Shown: positions 39,375 through 54,200 of the stretch, piece by piece
Layout of the letters: every line of letters begins with the position of its first letter
Numbering within the stretch: position 1 is the first letter of the stretch
DNA from: Sitta carolinensis
Lineage: Eukaryota; Chordata; Aves; Passeriformes; Sittidae
Assembly: GCA_032173965.1 (NCBI GenBank)
Contig: CM063284.1
Location: forward strand, 104,470,410-104,534,409
Reading direction: 5' to 3'
Length of the DNA stretch: 64,000 nucleotides
Program-made: the position numbers and the translations under genes
Notes under the pieces: generated by a model
Told to the model about the DNA's origin: nothing
The model's database searches: none
What the model saw: the letters and a program-made list of their open reading frames with translations, nothing else

Positions 39375-41975
39375 ACCACATTCTTGATGGTAATGAGTTT
39401 CTGACAACAAAATATGAAAAAAAACAACATACCCTAGGGAAAAGAAGAAAGCTACAGAGAGTTCCAGCATGCTTCTACAGCATCAAGTGTTATTTTCTAT
39501 AGCTAAACAATAATAATGAAAAGCAGATGCAAGAGTGGTCATGTAAAGGAAATACTTATGTAATATTAAGATAGCAAAAGGTTGGTTGGTGAGATTAATG
39601 CCAAAAAGACACCACATAAATCATTGTCAAAGTAACTTACCCCTATGTTCCTAAGAATTTTTAAAAAGCCATCTCTTTTTAAAAAGGTCAAAACAATTTT
39701 TATTCCTCTAAAACTCATGTGAAGATGTATCTGTATTTTATTTTTCCTCTGCACAATGCAAGTTCAACAGCAAGGAGAGCCAGGGAATTAGTAGCTGCTG
39801 CTAAATGATTATCTAATTCCTTGAGGAACGTCGGATTAATTGGGATTTTATGTCATATTTCTACACTTGCAGTAAGAATCAGTCCTTTATAGAAACAGGC
39901 AAAAGAAATTTTATTGAGTATAAGAATACAAAAACTTGACATGTTAAACTGTACAAAAGGTACACTAAACACTAAATGAAGAAACTGTGTCCATATGAAA
40001 GTCAAAATTTATGAATGACTCAGTGCCACGTCACCTGTACATTTCAGTAGTATGAGTCATTAAGACTTTATATTCCAATAAAGAAACAAAACCAAAACTA
40101 AGAGCAGTAATTATATTCTAGTCCCTACTGTCTAAATTTAAAGCCATATTCCAGAATACACATAAAAAAAAAACTACCTGACTTCCAATATCACAGAGGA
40201 GACATGTTCAAGGACTAAAAAATTCCCTCCATTTTTAAATTATGAAGACATAGTACCTACTAAACATTGGCTGATGTTGATTTGTTAGATTACAACAGCC
40301 CCATAGTATTTTACAGAACTTAGATCCAAATTTGAGGTGGTTCTAGAGGCAATTTAGCTTAACCAACATATAGACCTACAAAAAAAAAAATCATTGCCTG
40401 CATTACTAACATGGATTTTTAAAAATTATTTGGACTACTTTAATTTCAGAATATTACATTGACCAGTGCATTAAGCAAAGGCATTGATTTTGATTCTTTG
40501 ACCCATGTTCATTAGGGTTAATATAAAGTCCTTGGAAATGCCATTTAATTTGCTTTCATTTAATCAACTGACTACTGCACAGGGCAAGGAACCTACAGAT
40601 GCTAAGAAACACAAGATAAGTTATAGAAGCAGAAACAAACAGGTATGGGGGAGTCAAGAGAGAGCATAGCCCCTAAATAAGCACATACTTTAAAGGAATG
40701 TGGCTCTCATACACAGTTCATAGTTTTGCTACATTAGATTGCTACATTGCTTTAGATAAAAATGTTAGAGGTCACAAAAGGAAACATCTTCTAAAGGAAA
40801 GAACTGGGATGTAGTAAAGAATAGTTTGTTACAAAAAACAAAGACTCTAAAGAAAAGAGGACAACGAAAGAAAGCATAAGAACTTCCCACCTATCAGAAG
40901 ACTTTTCTAGCTGTCAAATTAAAATTCTGGAGTATAAAAAAGGAACAGAAAGTTAGAAGCTTAAATAACGTCATCATTATCATATCTGAAACAAAATGCT
41001 CATACTAGGGCCAGAAGATTGATGCACTATGTTAAGGACAACTGAGTTTTAAAATCATTCTGCAAAAACAGCCTAAAATTAGACAATTCAGTTTTTATTT
41101 GCAGTCTGTGTTTAGATGGTCTAACTCAAGTTTTCTTGTATATCTTAGGGATCTGTGTTTTGTTCAAAAATTGTAGAATTAAGGAGCAGCTTCCTTTATC
41201 TATCAGCTGCTAAAAACCTTTAAACAACTGTAAAATTGTTTTTATATTTGTATATTTGAATGTCTGACCTCTAAGAACATGTAAATACTTCAATGTTTTC
41301 ATTAGGAAATACAGACTACACAAGATATGAATGCTGGGGTTTATATGTTTATTTTTAACATAAAATTATACAGAGTAGATAAGATACTATTTTCACATAA
41401 CATCAGTACGCTTTCTTCAAAGTATTTGGACCAGAACTGCCCATACACTAATTTTACTATTATTCTCCTGAGGAAGAAAAGTCAGATAGAGTCTGTCCAA
41501 CTGGCCTAACAAGAAGAATACAGACATTTTAGACCATTTTGATGTATCTTACATAAACAAAACCTACAACTGATTAGATATACAGAATTCGTATGCTGTC
41601 CTACTTAGAGCTTTCTCTAGTACACATATTCAAGAAGTTCAGTGAAGTTATATCGGGGAGTATGAGCAGCTAAAGACAAAACTTGGTTTTCAAACTGTTG
41701 TGCTTCTTTTTCTAGACTATTACCAAGACTACTATATAAAGACTAATCTTTTCAAAAGATGTTTTGATTTTTTACTCATGTAAGAGGGGTCTCTGTGCAG
41801 TTTCATAGGTAACTGAAAAAGCAGGAGACAGACATTTGCATTTAGTCTTGCTAGTAAAATAAGGCTTGGGGAACAATGAACTGTCATGTATGTGCCCTAG
41901 ATGCATACATGCTATTGAAAGTATGAAGTCCGAGCAAAACATTTTTAAAGAAAATGCAAATATATTGTTTAATTC
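39370..41975. other. Intergenic or 3'-flank of NDC80, nothing recognised
   Basis: AT-rich sequence downstream of NDC80. It has several minus-strand AATAAA motifs (for example at 41353-41348, 41099-41094 and 39915-39910) that could serve as distal poly(A) signals. No coding sequence or repeat element is recognised. Confidence 0.5.
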
Positions 41976-41981
41976 TTTAAT
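41976..41981 (-). terminator. NDC80: Candidate NDC80 poly(A) signal (ATTAAA)
   Basis: Minus-strand ATTAAA about 155 bases past the stop codon, with a second ATTAAA at 41973-41968 and T-rich sequence after it. This would give a short 3' UTR like that of human NDC80. Canonical AATAAA motifs exist only farther away, so the real site is uncertain. Confidence 0.35.
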
Positions 41982-42134
41982 GTATTTGTATCAACAAAAC
42001 AAAGAACGTTTATAACTACCGCTTTCCTCTTAAAAGCAGTTTCAGTGCTAAACACAAGTAATACCCATCATTTCAGAAGGCACCCATGCCAGAGCTTCAG
42101 AAATGCAACATTTTTATCTTCACCTTGGTAGTAA

Positions 42135-42257
42135 TTAGATACTTTCAGCCTTCTTTTTATAATTGGCTAGGATGCTGGTCAAGTCTGACAATAGATCTTC
42201 AGGCATGAATTCTTCATAGTCTCTGTAAATTTTTGCATTCTGTTCATCAAGGTATTT
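42135..42257 (-). CDS. NDC80: NDC80 exon 17, last coding exon (residues 601-640 and stop)
   Basis: 123 bases ending in TAA at 42137-42135. Encodes [18 protein letters not shown] then [12 protein letters not shown]. The tail is less conserved than the rest, as expected for the region where NDC80-NUF2 meets SPC24-SPC25. Confidence 0.94.
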   Translation of the reverse strand, partial: KYLDEQNAKIYRDYEEFMPEDLLSDLTSILANYKKKAESI

Positions 42258-45200
42258 CTAGAAAAGAGGCACAGAAAGCTTTATTAGCTCTATCAAGGTC
42301 TGTATTGTACTGATTCTGCTAAAGCATTTTAAGCAGTCATTGCTCAGGTTAACCGATTTCAGTTAAACACTTTCAGGAAAGACATCTACCAGAAGCAGGT
42401 TTAACCTGACAGCATGTTATTGCTGAAACATAATGATCAATTCTGATTATTTATATGAAAGGTTTTGCCAGAAAACTTAACTAGAATCCATGGATTCAGT
42501 GCAGCAGCTAAATAACTGCTGCTTTCTTAGAAAGAGTAAGTTCCAATTCCACATGTTTAGCTGCAAATGTCTCTAGAGAGATTTAATTCTGATTATCAAA
42601 TTTTAACTTACCACTATAGATGCAATATGAGTAGCAACTGTTTCTATAAGACGACTCAAGTTAGCACCAATTTTTCTCTTCTCTTCCGTTGTTGTTTGCA
42701 AAACAACTTGATATCTAAAAGGTAAAGTTACTCAGGAAGTCATGTCCATAATTAGAGAATTCCTGACATTTAAAATTATCACTTCAAGTCTGATTTATCA
42801 TCGTGTTTAGCTATACTATTTTTGTTAACATTAATTTGAACCAAGTCAGAATATATTAATACTCAACTTAAAAAAAAAAAAAGACTGTATTGTGCTAACT
42901 GATAAGAAACAATGTACCTTAGAGTCTGAATAGTCTTTCCAGACTTTGATGTATAAAATACAGTTGTCACATAAGTTTGGAAACAAACTAAATTCTTGGC
43001 TACAACCAAATATATAAAAAAATTACATGGAAAACAGGAGTTCTGATACAGCAGACAAATATTCTAGCAAAATACTGTTGAGGAGAAACATCTTTCAGTG
43101 CTTAATTTGTGAAATTAATACACTGAGATGGATACATGCTGAAATAACTTTATGTGATATTCAAGAGAATATCTTTGTCCTTAAAAACCAAACTAAACAA
43201 GGCAAAGTTATGAGTCTTACTGTCGTTGGAGATCATGCAATTCATTTGTGGCTTCACTGAGACCTTCATAGACACCACTCTCAAGTAACTCTTTATGCTT
43301 CTTTAATGATTCCAGTTCATTTGCACATTTTTGCTCTTCCTCTTCTATCTCCTATAGTCATAAGGAAAGAGGAGAAAACAAATTTCATTGCTCAGGAATA
43401 ATTTTGATTTTTTTTTCTTCTATTACCTGATTACATCCTAATGCCTGAATTTAAAATTCACACAAGTAATTCCAAGTTAAGAACTGAAAAAAACCAAACC
43501 CAAGGACATTCCTCCCAAACCTAAAGTTTCAGCTGTTTTCTGTATCATCCCCATCCCAGAATAAGCCTAACCATCTCTTTATACCTTTAAATGTATCTAA
43601 AGGCCTGTGTTGCAGCTACTTTCCCTTCAGAGTTAAAAATCAAAAAATTGTTGTTTGGATAGTCTAAATAGCTTAGAAATGGCATATCATGAACAACTGT
43701 TTCTAGGTTAAAAAAAATATAACCACATTTGAGTAAGAAAATAGCTTTTCCTTTTTGTCTGAAAGAGAGTACAATTCCAAGTAACCATCTCTTCAAGGAG
43801 AATGACACTGTTGATGCTATACAATCCACAAAACCAAACAAAGTTCTGCCATCAACTCAACATGCAATTCTGGTAGATCACTGAAACATCATCCCTCAAA
43901 AATAATTTTAATATTTAAGACTTACAAACAGCATTTTAAAAATTACAGGAGGAATTACATGACTATTCCTTATTATAAACATCTGGTGGCAACTGCGTAT
44001 TTTATGAGCCTAACTTTAGAGAAAAGTATATGCAAGAGCAAATATCAACAGCTAAATTTCATGTGGTTTTGAAAAATATAAACTAAATTAATTGCCTTTA
44101 GCCACTCAGCAGTATTAACAGTGAAATAGCCCTGTTTCATGGCTATAGCACAGGAGTTCGGATTTACAAGAGCATATATGGTAAACACTGGTTTAGTTCA
44201 ATGAACATTTTTCTGGCACCACAGCCCCACTAAAGCAGTGTTGTATCAAAATAGCCACTCAGTTGTTAATGGAGAGGGCTGTGCTTTGTTGCTCAACTGC
44301 AAGTGGGGAAAAGGATAGGGACTGCTCCTGTGCTGGGAAAGGAAGCTAAAGCAAGCAACAGTTTGAGATCATTAAAACAATTTAAAAATTTTTTTGGTCA
44401 ATCAATGCTTTCCTTAGTTTTTACAGAGGCTGAATAATCATATTTATTAAAAATTGTAAATGTGTTTATTATATACAAATTAATTAGACAAGGCAGATTC
44501 TATTAATCCTAAAATCTCCTTCCAGCACATGCTTGGAGACATCTTGAGGCCAGATGATTGCTGCTGCTTTTTTTACTGGATGCAATAATTTGATTTACAG
44601 GATCTGCTACAATAGGATGCCAGGTTCTCTTACAAGAAAGTGAAAACTGATTCAGGTAGCAGTCAAATCAATTTTCTGAAAAGAATGAAAAAATCCTGCA
44701 AGAGGAAGGGAAGAAGACAAAGGCAGAAGCCCAAACAAAAATGCAACCCAAAAACTTATCTATAATTACAAATATTAAGGATAAGGGTATCATTAAGGAT
44801 AAGTTGTCATCAAGCTGTAAGAAGTTCTACCTTAAGCTTCTGCTGGTAAAGATCATCCAGCTTTTCAGCTTCTTCTGTCAGCATTTTCACACTGCGTTTC
44901 TTGTCCTCTAGCATTACATTCACCTAGGATATATGGTGGATATACAAGGAAATATGGTTCAAAAAGAATTCCAACATATAAATCCATGCTACCACAAACT
45001 ACACCCGGTAGCTCGAAAAAACCAATTAAACTAGGCTAGGCTGGGATTACCTTTCTTCATAGGAGCCCGTATTATACTTTGTTTTGGATAAGGGGCTAAA
45101 ACAGTGCTGGTAATACACCAATGTTTTTGGCTACTGCTGAATAGTGCTAGCATAGCATTCCAAGGCCTTCTATCCCTCCCAGGGTCTCTCACTGAGTAGG

Positions 45201-48200
45201 GTAGTGATAGGCAAGAGACTGGGAAGGCGCATAGCCAGGCCAGCTGGCCAAGAGGACATGCCACACTACATAACATCATGCTCAGCAAAAAAACCTGAAG
45301 TAAAGGTAGAAAAATGAAATAAAATTCTCCTCCTTTCAATCCATCCCAATCCCAATACTGCTAAAACTCTTCCTGATGACTATTTGTCAGTGATGGTTAA
45401 GCCACACTTTTGACTGAAATGGGCAACTTATTAAAAACAAATATTTCCAATGTGTATGGTCAAGTATATGTAAGATACATAAACTTGAATTCAGGGAATA
45501 CACAATATTTCAACCAACAAAGAAAAGACCACAGTTCTTAGAAAAACTTTTAGGTTCCATCACAGTTAAAGCAGTTTTCTCACAGCTTCTCCCCCTCTTC
45601 TTGTCCTCAGAAAAATCCCAACCAATGCAAAAAACCAACCCACCACACCACACTTGACCCATGCAAAAGGTTGAATGAAAGCAGTGGATAAAGTTTTAGG
45701 ATTGTTATCTTAGTCCTAATCTTCATTAGCCAGCCTACCTGTTCCAAAGTATCTTCCAAAGTCATTTTCCGTTGAGTAGCTTTACTAATTTCTTCCTCAG
45801 TCTCGTTGATGAGCTCCATAAGGGGAGCCTGTAATATGCACACAAGAAGGTCCAACAAATGTAATTTGCTTATCTGAACCAAGATGCACCCAAATATATC
45901 TATTCCCTCTATTTTTTGGGGGTACTGTATCCTCCAATACCAAATTTCTTTCATATACTACAATGTTATTAATGGTGACTCATCACGCAGGCTTTTCCAT
46001 GACATTTCATTGTGAGATCAAGAGACCTTTCCAGCATTTCCAAAGTAGTATATTTTTTGTGAGTGGTAACTAAAGCCTTCAGTGTCGACTCTACTTACCT
46101 TGATCTGAGTCCTGTATTTGACTAGGCAATTTGGTCCTGCCTCAGGGTTAAACTGAATCTCAAAGTCATGGCCTTTGGCATTCTCAGCACTTACTGGAAT
46201 TAATTTCAGCTTTCGAGCCAGTTTATGATACTCTGCCAGTTGCATTTCAATCTGCTCAGAGGAGAAAAGGGCAGAAATCATAGAAGAGATACAAGTGAAA
46301 AGCTTTGCAAGAAGCATTCATTACTTTCAACAAGTTCCTGAGTTGTTTTCTATAGACATGATTCCTTGTTACACCACACTATTCAAGAACTGTATGTAAT
46401 GCCGGTCCAGCAGTTTGCTGCATTAGGTACAGTTTTTTGATTCTTTCAGAGTTTGCTCAGCCAGGTTTCTCATTGTATATGGCTGACACTGAATGGTTTC
46501 GCCTGTGGTTTTCCATATTCATCTGCCATAATTTTTCCTGCCTCAGGGTTTTTGAGAATTAGCTGTTAGGGAACTAAAAAACATTCTAGAAATAATACTA
46601 AACCAATGATCAGTCATCATGTCAATATGTCTTCTCTCATTAGTTTTGACAGGAAATGCCACACATCTTTATAACAAACTAACTTGAGCATGCCTCTAAA
46701 CAAAGCTAATTAAATGCTCTAATTTCTACTTAATGAGTGCTATTTATAAGAAGACATTAAAGAACTCAGTTTTTTTTTTCCCCAGTTTTATGTGCTTGTT
46801 TTATGTGTACTTGCACAGGAGGATTTAAGTTAATACAAGTGCTTGATAAAGGGTAACCCTACCAAATATATTTGAAACTTTTCTCTTTAGATCTCCAATT
46901 GGCAAAGCAGAAGCTTTTAAATCCCATCACTTACAGGACTATATCTTTTTTTTATGTTTGAAGGGATTGAAAGATGTTACAACTTCTACACAAAGAATTA
47001 ATCAGGCCTTAGATGCATGCAAAACTACTGATTCAAATTCACTAGTTTTGCTTTACTTCCTTGCTATGAAATATTAACATCAGCTTGAAATTTGTTATGT
47101 TATCAAAGCTCTTAATGCTATAGCAGCGAGAGCTGACAATGCTTCATATTCTAGCTACTTCTCTTATGATGCAGAAAAAAACCCCCAAACATTTCCATTA
47201 AGTGCAAAACAGAAAAAAGGGGAAAAAAGAGAAACATTTTTCAGAGATACTGTAAACAGAGACCATTCTTGTCACAGTTTTGCCTGGTTAGATACATGTA
47301 TGGTGGTGTTAGATTATTTAGTAAAGGAATTATCAAGACTCCAATTTTAAGCTTGCATGATGAAAACTGACAGCTATCTCCAAGTGTAGTGGGGTTTTCA
47401 CATACCGCCTCTTTATTCCTAGCATATTTTAGCTCTTCATTCCACAGCTGATGTTCTTCTGCTTCCAGTTCCTTAGTCAGCTTGTTAATGGTTTGCTGCA
47501 GCTCATTTCTCTCATGATTTATTCTCTCAATGTCCGCAGCTGAGTACTTTTGGTTATCTAAGATGTGTCGGAGCCGGGCATTCTCCTGCTTCATTGCTTC
47601 TACTTCCATTTCTGAATTCACAAAACATCCACATAAAATGCCAGCCCTATATACATAAACCTCACCTCTGTATTTGATGAGTAAATAACATAATTATTAT
47701 CATTACTGCTTCATTATTCTAGTGTACAAAGAGCTATTATACACACACACACAAAAAAATCTTTATTAGCAATCCATTCTGGAAAGTTTACCTGTAGCAT
47801 CATCCTACTCCAGGTATGTCAAGCTAAGAACTACAATTATTTGAAGACTATTTCTAGCTTCACTGTCCTGACTGTGATCAAGGCCTCCTTACCTGATGTC
47901 TCAACTTCATCATTAACACTTTCCAGTTTCTGTTCAAGGATGGCTATATGAGATTCCAGATTAGCCAAGTAAGCCTGATATTTCTGAACGTCTGCTTGAA
48001 GAGATGACTTCACATTTCGTAGTGTTACTCTACGATCCTAGGAAGTAGGTGAAAAGAACAACCACTCTTAGACGAATATAAACTAATGACTTCACTTTCC
48101 AGACAAGACCGTAGAGTAACTGATCAATATCAATAGCACAAATATAAAGCTAAAAAACTTTAATAATTTTTTATCTCTGTGACAGCTGAGTCAAGTCAAG

Positions 48201-51200
48201 CACCTTTAAAATAACAGCAAAGAAGGCTGAAAAGACTCTTGCATTTCAGCATTAAGTTTCTCATTTGCATCAGACACTGCATTTAGACAATTCTTACTAC
48301 AGGTAGTTCATAACTTAACTGTAATAATATACAGAGGGCAGATAAAACTAGGACATGGAAAGCCAAGAATAAACCCAGCACATTTTGCACAGTTGGTGGG
48401 AATCTCAATACCAACATAATTGGAAAAAAAAAAGTTGAAATTTAGCTTAAAAATAAGTTCAAGTATTTTATTAATATTTCAGTCAATACAAGACCTTATT
48501 GCCTGGAAATATCTGCACATTATCAAACAAATAGTGACTGAAGACTCCAAAGAAAAAGCCTTGTTCTATAATGGTATAGAGTCTGTAAAAACCTGGCCTA
48601 ATTAAAATCTCAAAGCACTGAAACTTTTGCATTTGTTATGTATTGTAACTATCTTTGTTCAGAAATGGTCAATAATATAAAATTCAACTCCACAATAAAA
48701 CAGAGACAATTTACTAACCGGCTCACTTTCCTTTTCTTTTTCTAGTCTTGCAATCTCTTCTTGAAGTCTTTTGTTTTCAGCTGCTAAACTTTCCATCTGG
48801 AATTGATCTATGTTAAATAAATCCTCTGTGGAAGAGCAGAACAAAGAGTGGAGTTACAAATTAATCTCATTTAATATCACCACCTATTTTGAGTATCTGA
48901 ACTCTAGCTTCGACACAGTAAATACCTGTTATCTGGACAATTATTTTACACTAAAGACATAACTAAAAACAATCAAGAAACTTACCAGAAAAATCTTTCA
49001 CTAAAATACAACCAGGCAAAAACCCCAAAACAAACAAGAGAAATGGGTTTCTCAGTCCTCATGTCAAAGTTACTTCCAAGAGGTAAGGGATTCCAAACTC
49101 TCATACAACCCACAGCACATGAGAGTATTCAAGTCAAGACTACCTCGTGAAACTAGAATGCATCAAACTTACTTAACCTCTTTTTTATCCATATACTTCC
49201 TTGCTTCTTGAAACATCTTTTACCTAAATGCACTTTGCCAAACAATGGGATGTTTGTTTTTCCTAATATCCAGTAACAGTGGATATAACTGATGGCTTCA
49301 GTTTGCAAACAAAGGGCCCTTAGTCTGGCTTTACACAGGAGAGCAAAGAAAGCATGAAATGTTTTTCTTCCTTGTTCTCACATTTTGTTTGTATTTCTGT
49401 AGGTGGTAAAATAAGCGAGTCAAAAAAAACCCCAAATAAATTCCCACCTCCCTGAAGACAGACAGGTGCATGCTGAATCATACACAGGAACCCTCACAAT
49501 AGACAATGCAGACTGTTTTCAGAGCTTTCAAAAGCTGAACTATCTTACTTATTGAGTGTGCATCCTCCGAAAATATTTATTTTTTAATTGTTAACTTTGT
49601 CAGACAGAGACAAGTCATCTGCATAGATGGAGTTTACATCTGAAGAATTGTATACTCGTTTTCTATGACAAAGCCATTAAAAACAGGTGACACAGCTACA
49701 ACTGATAGCAGATCATGACCTATCCATCAGTACTGCTAAAAATATAATAAAAAAGAACATTAAGTTGAAGCAACTGAAAAGTAGTTAGGAATTTCAGATT
49801 CCCTTAGATCACTTTCACTTGTAAACTGAACAAAGAGATGCTATGAGAAAAGAAACCAGTAAGACGATTGAATACTTAAAAGTTGAAAACTTACTTAATT
49901 TTGACTGCACTTCAGCATCCAACTCTTCAAAGGTATCTCTCCCTTTCATGAAAAGATCATAGCACTTCACACAGTAGTCCATGAAAAGCTGAAAACAATA
50001 TAAAAATCTTTCATTTCAACAATTCCAAGGCTTGTAAAATATCTGGATAGTCTAAAGCTGCTCAATCAGTGGAATTAAACAGACATCAAAAATATCTTTC
50101 AATGCTTTGATTGTACTTTTGTAAAATTTAACTTTTTTTCTCCCTTTGAACAAAGAATTCGGGCAGAAGGAGGCACCTATAATTCACATTACGAAAGGTC
50201 TGGAAATACTGTGTTTTTCTGGGATATTTAGCAAGGATTGTAGGTCTAATATTTAAGAATTTTTCATCTTGACACATATGATTCTCTCAGGCTAGTTTAT
50301 GGAAACTGGAGATCTGTTAAACAGACATCTTCAGTAAATATGACCATGAAAATTCAGATCTTCAGGTGTCAAAGAACTAATCTAATATTAAAGCTACCCA
50401 AGAAGAATTTGCTTGACACAAAGTTACAGATGTTTCAGAAGCAATTACACCAGTATTGTAAATTTTGTATCAACATATACAAATAAGTGTCAGTGTAGAA
50501 CATATTTACTTTAAAAGCATTTTTTATTTTTACTTGCCAACCATCAGGTTGTAACCTTTGTCCAATATGATTTTACTTCACGTTTGCAATTTTCTGATTA
50601 AATGTTTTAGCTTATAATGTGACCCCTTCCAAACACCTGTTGTTAACACTGACTTAAATCTGAGTAGTACTAAAAATTTATGATAAATTAAAAATAAGAA
50701 AACTGTTGGATTTTTAAAAGCCTGAATTACACTGCCACCCTATTTTTTGGCTCAGAAATAAAACGTTACAACAAATTTTTTGCATAGGAAACTAAGTAGA
50801 TATTGGCCACTATATATAGAATTAGAATAGTATAAGTATGTATATATCTATGTAAGTATATATATATGCACTATATGTAGTAGAAGCCACTATATTTAGA
50901 ATTAAGTCATTGTCTTTACACTGCACTGCTGTTAACTTCAGAAGTCTCAAGTGCTGAAGCAAAATATACCAGAAACCCTACCAGAACAATAAACAGCATA
51001 ATGATTCCCTTTCTACACAAAGGAGAACTGAAACAGTAGATACTTGGAGAATATGACAATACTGTTTAATACCCTTTTTTCACCAACAGACTGGCCATGA
51101 TGCCTGCTCAGGAAATAGCTGATCAGGCTTTTTAGATAATGCTACTCCCTAGAAAGTGTTGTAAATATAAAAGGGAACAGAATCTATGAACACATGACAC

Positions 51201-54200
51201 AACAATATAAACTGTATTTAAATTGTGCTGTTACAGCACGTGGCAAAATTCAGTGGAGCAATTCTGATTCTAGTTTCCTTTTTATGGTACCTTATTATGT
51301 ACAATTCCATCATCTGTCTCTCCTCCCCAGCTCTGTCTGTCATCAAACGATGGTGCATTTTCCCTGATCGCATTGTACAGCTGAAAAGTGGAGGTGCACA
51401 CATGAAGAACAAATGTGAAGACACCCATTAGTTTTCATATTGGTTTCATGGTAAGAAGCAGAGTAACTCTGTTTTAGGATTTCAGCAAGCAGGCTGGAAC
51501 AAGCCTGTGTTGAGTTGACTAAACACACAGGTAAAGAGGTGTGAACTGGACAGTCAACACTGCCAAATTGTCTTGTGTCTTTTCAGCAAAAGAAGACAGG
51601 ATTTTCATGAGTGCTCAATTCAATAGTGGTGAACTTCTGTCACAGATTCCAAATTTTGCTCAGACCTGAGCCGGCAACAACAACCGTTACCAGTACTAAA
51701 AAACCCAAATGAAACCAAAATTAAATAAAAATATCCCACCCAAACACAAAACTCACCACTCTGTATAAGAATTACAGGACATTTGAATAATTTCAATTGA
51801 AAATTCCATCCTTAGATTTCATATTTAGGAGAGAATGGCAGATGTCACAAAATTTGCAGTGAAGATACACGTTATATTCAGTGATTATACCCATTAACTT
51901 CTCATGTTTAATGTACGTATAAGTCAGCATTTCCCACCTTTTATACATGAATTTATTCAGTGCATAGATGTAAAGAAAAAAATTATCACAATATAACATG
52001 AAAAGCTCACTTTAAAAGTTACTAAAACATAAGGCTAAGGGTCAGGTCCCAGATGACAGGTAAGAACATCCACATTAGAAAACATTTACTAGATCTGTAT
52101 TGAAACTAACATTCCAGCCTGTAAAGTAGAAATATTTATCTTAAGACAAATGTTACCTTGACGCAATCAATTAACCAAACCAAAGCTGCCACAATCTGAG
52201 GCCAGGTATGTGGAGCACCCACAGTGTACATGGAGCTTTTTGACAGAGGAAAGGGGTACCTATAAGGCCAAAGAGTATACATTTTTAATAGCTGTGGCAG
52301 GCAGTGATGAAAACAAACCAGCACATTTTGAAAATAAAACAGCACATTTTTATATGTTGATGAAGGCACAGAAGGAAGGGCAAACTCAATTGTACTTTAT
52401 ACTATACTTCAAAGGAAATAAATTGAGTTCTTACGGAATTATTTTATTGTTTTATTATACTAATTATCATGGGTTTCTCATTTTGTGATTCACAGAATCT
52501 TGTTTGAAAAGGATCCCTAAGGATCAAAAAATCCAACTCCTTGCTCCTCATAGGACTGCCTACAACTAAATCATACAATCAAGAATGTCATCCAGATGCT
52601 CCTTGAACTCCCAAAACTTCAAGTGAGTTGTTAGAATTAGTAATTTTATCCACAATCACACTCTTGGTGCAGCAGAGTGCAACCCTTTTCAACATTTCAA
52701 GCTAGGCCAGCAGTTTCAAATATTACAGATGAAAACAAAATTTTATTAAAATGTTGAGAAGTGAACAAAACAGACTAACACCTACATTTAAGCAGCCCTG
52801 GCACTCTCACACCATCACAGGAGCAAAATACATTCCTTTTTATTTTTTTTTTAAATTATACTTAAAATTTGCAATTATCAGAGGATAAAGATCAGACAGA
52901 GGATTTTCTTTTTTGGAAAGCATTGAGGTGTTTATGATTTCAAACACTGAACAAATTCAGCAGTAAACCACTCAGCTACTTAGTGTTTTTTTCACCTCAA
53001 AAGTAATTTTTGTTATTTCCACGTTCTGCCTTGAAAGCAGAATGAGAAAAATTGCAGGAAAAAAATATTTTAAACTAAATTAACTTGATCCAAAATTCTG
53101 GAAATTTTAGTAATTAAATTCTAACAGAATGAACAGATAGGTCTGTAAAAGAAAATTGTCTCTTGTTTTTCGAAGTTTTATACAAATAATCAATTAAACT
53201 TTCCATTACAAAACAAGGTTCCAAGAGCTTATAATTCTGCAAGTTCCAATATAACATGTATAGTAGACACTGAAAGTCAGAGAGCAAACCTAGAGCTAAA
53301 AAAAAATGAAAGAAAACAATCACAACCTCGTACTTTTAGAGTCTCATCTGAATGAAGAAGCCTATCCATTCTCCCCAAGTATCAATGCAGAATTCTTAGC
53401 TTTTAAATTTCTATCCATAGCACAACTATTCGGCCCAGGAGACTAACAATAATCATCTTACCCAAGGTCTTTAAAAACTTTGGGAATCTCCTCTTCAAAT
53501 TTTGAGTCAGGCAGCTCATAAGAAGGGCAGAGGAATTTATAGATAAAGGTGAAGATCTTTAAAAAGTCCTTAACTGATGGAGATTGTAGCGATTTCATGG
53601 AAACATTGTGGGCATAAGCATTCTCAACGAGGAACTGTGCAAAAGAAATATGGAATACCAGTCGCTAAATAAAACTTAAGAGATGGAAACAAGAGAAATA
53701 ACCATTTTGATTAGTACATTTTACACCTCATAACAGATGCAGAGTGAGTTAGTATGTTACCTCACAAAGCTTCTTGATACATTGTTGGATGAATGCCTTG
53801 TCATGAAGGGGCCTGGGGTCCTTTATCTTTTCTGTCCCAAACACACCATACTGGCTGCTGCGTGACCCGCCAGCCCCACTCACTCTAAGGACAGACAACA
53901 AACACAGGTCTCGTGACAGTACATAGAAAGAAGAACTCCATGTTTACGTCATAACATAATTGCTACATTTATGTTTTCTTTGCATTTGTTATACCAAGCG
54001 ATACTTAAAGTTTTGTCTACATTTAAGGTGATTGGAAAAACATCATCAACTTGGAAGCCACAATGCCAAATGTCAAAAAAAGGGATTATTGCATTCTACA
54101 CGAATACCTTCTTCATTTTATTGAAAGAAATAAACTTTTAGAGAGCAGAAAAATAACCCAAAGTTGAAGAAAAAATAATGTTGGTGACTGTAAATAAACA

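Larger units (their letters stand above)
42258..48718. other. NDC80 introns 9-16: non-coding
   Basis: Eight introns, of 354 bases (16), 506 (15), 1,479 (14), 815 (13), 270 (12), 1,154 (11), 281 (10) and 681 (9). No embedded gene, snoRNA-like structure or recognisable repeat was identified. Open frames such as 45031-45339 and 43587-43841 lack similarity and are treated as chance. Confidence 0.55.
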
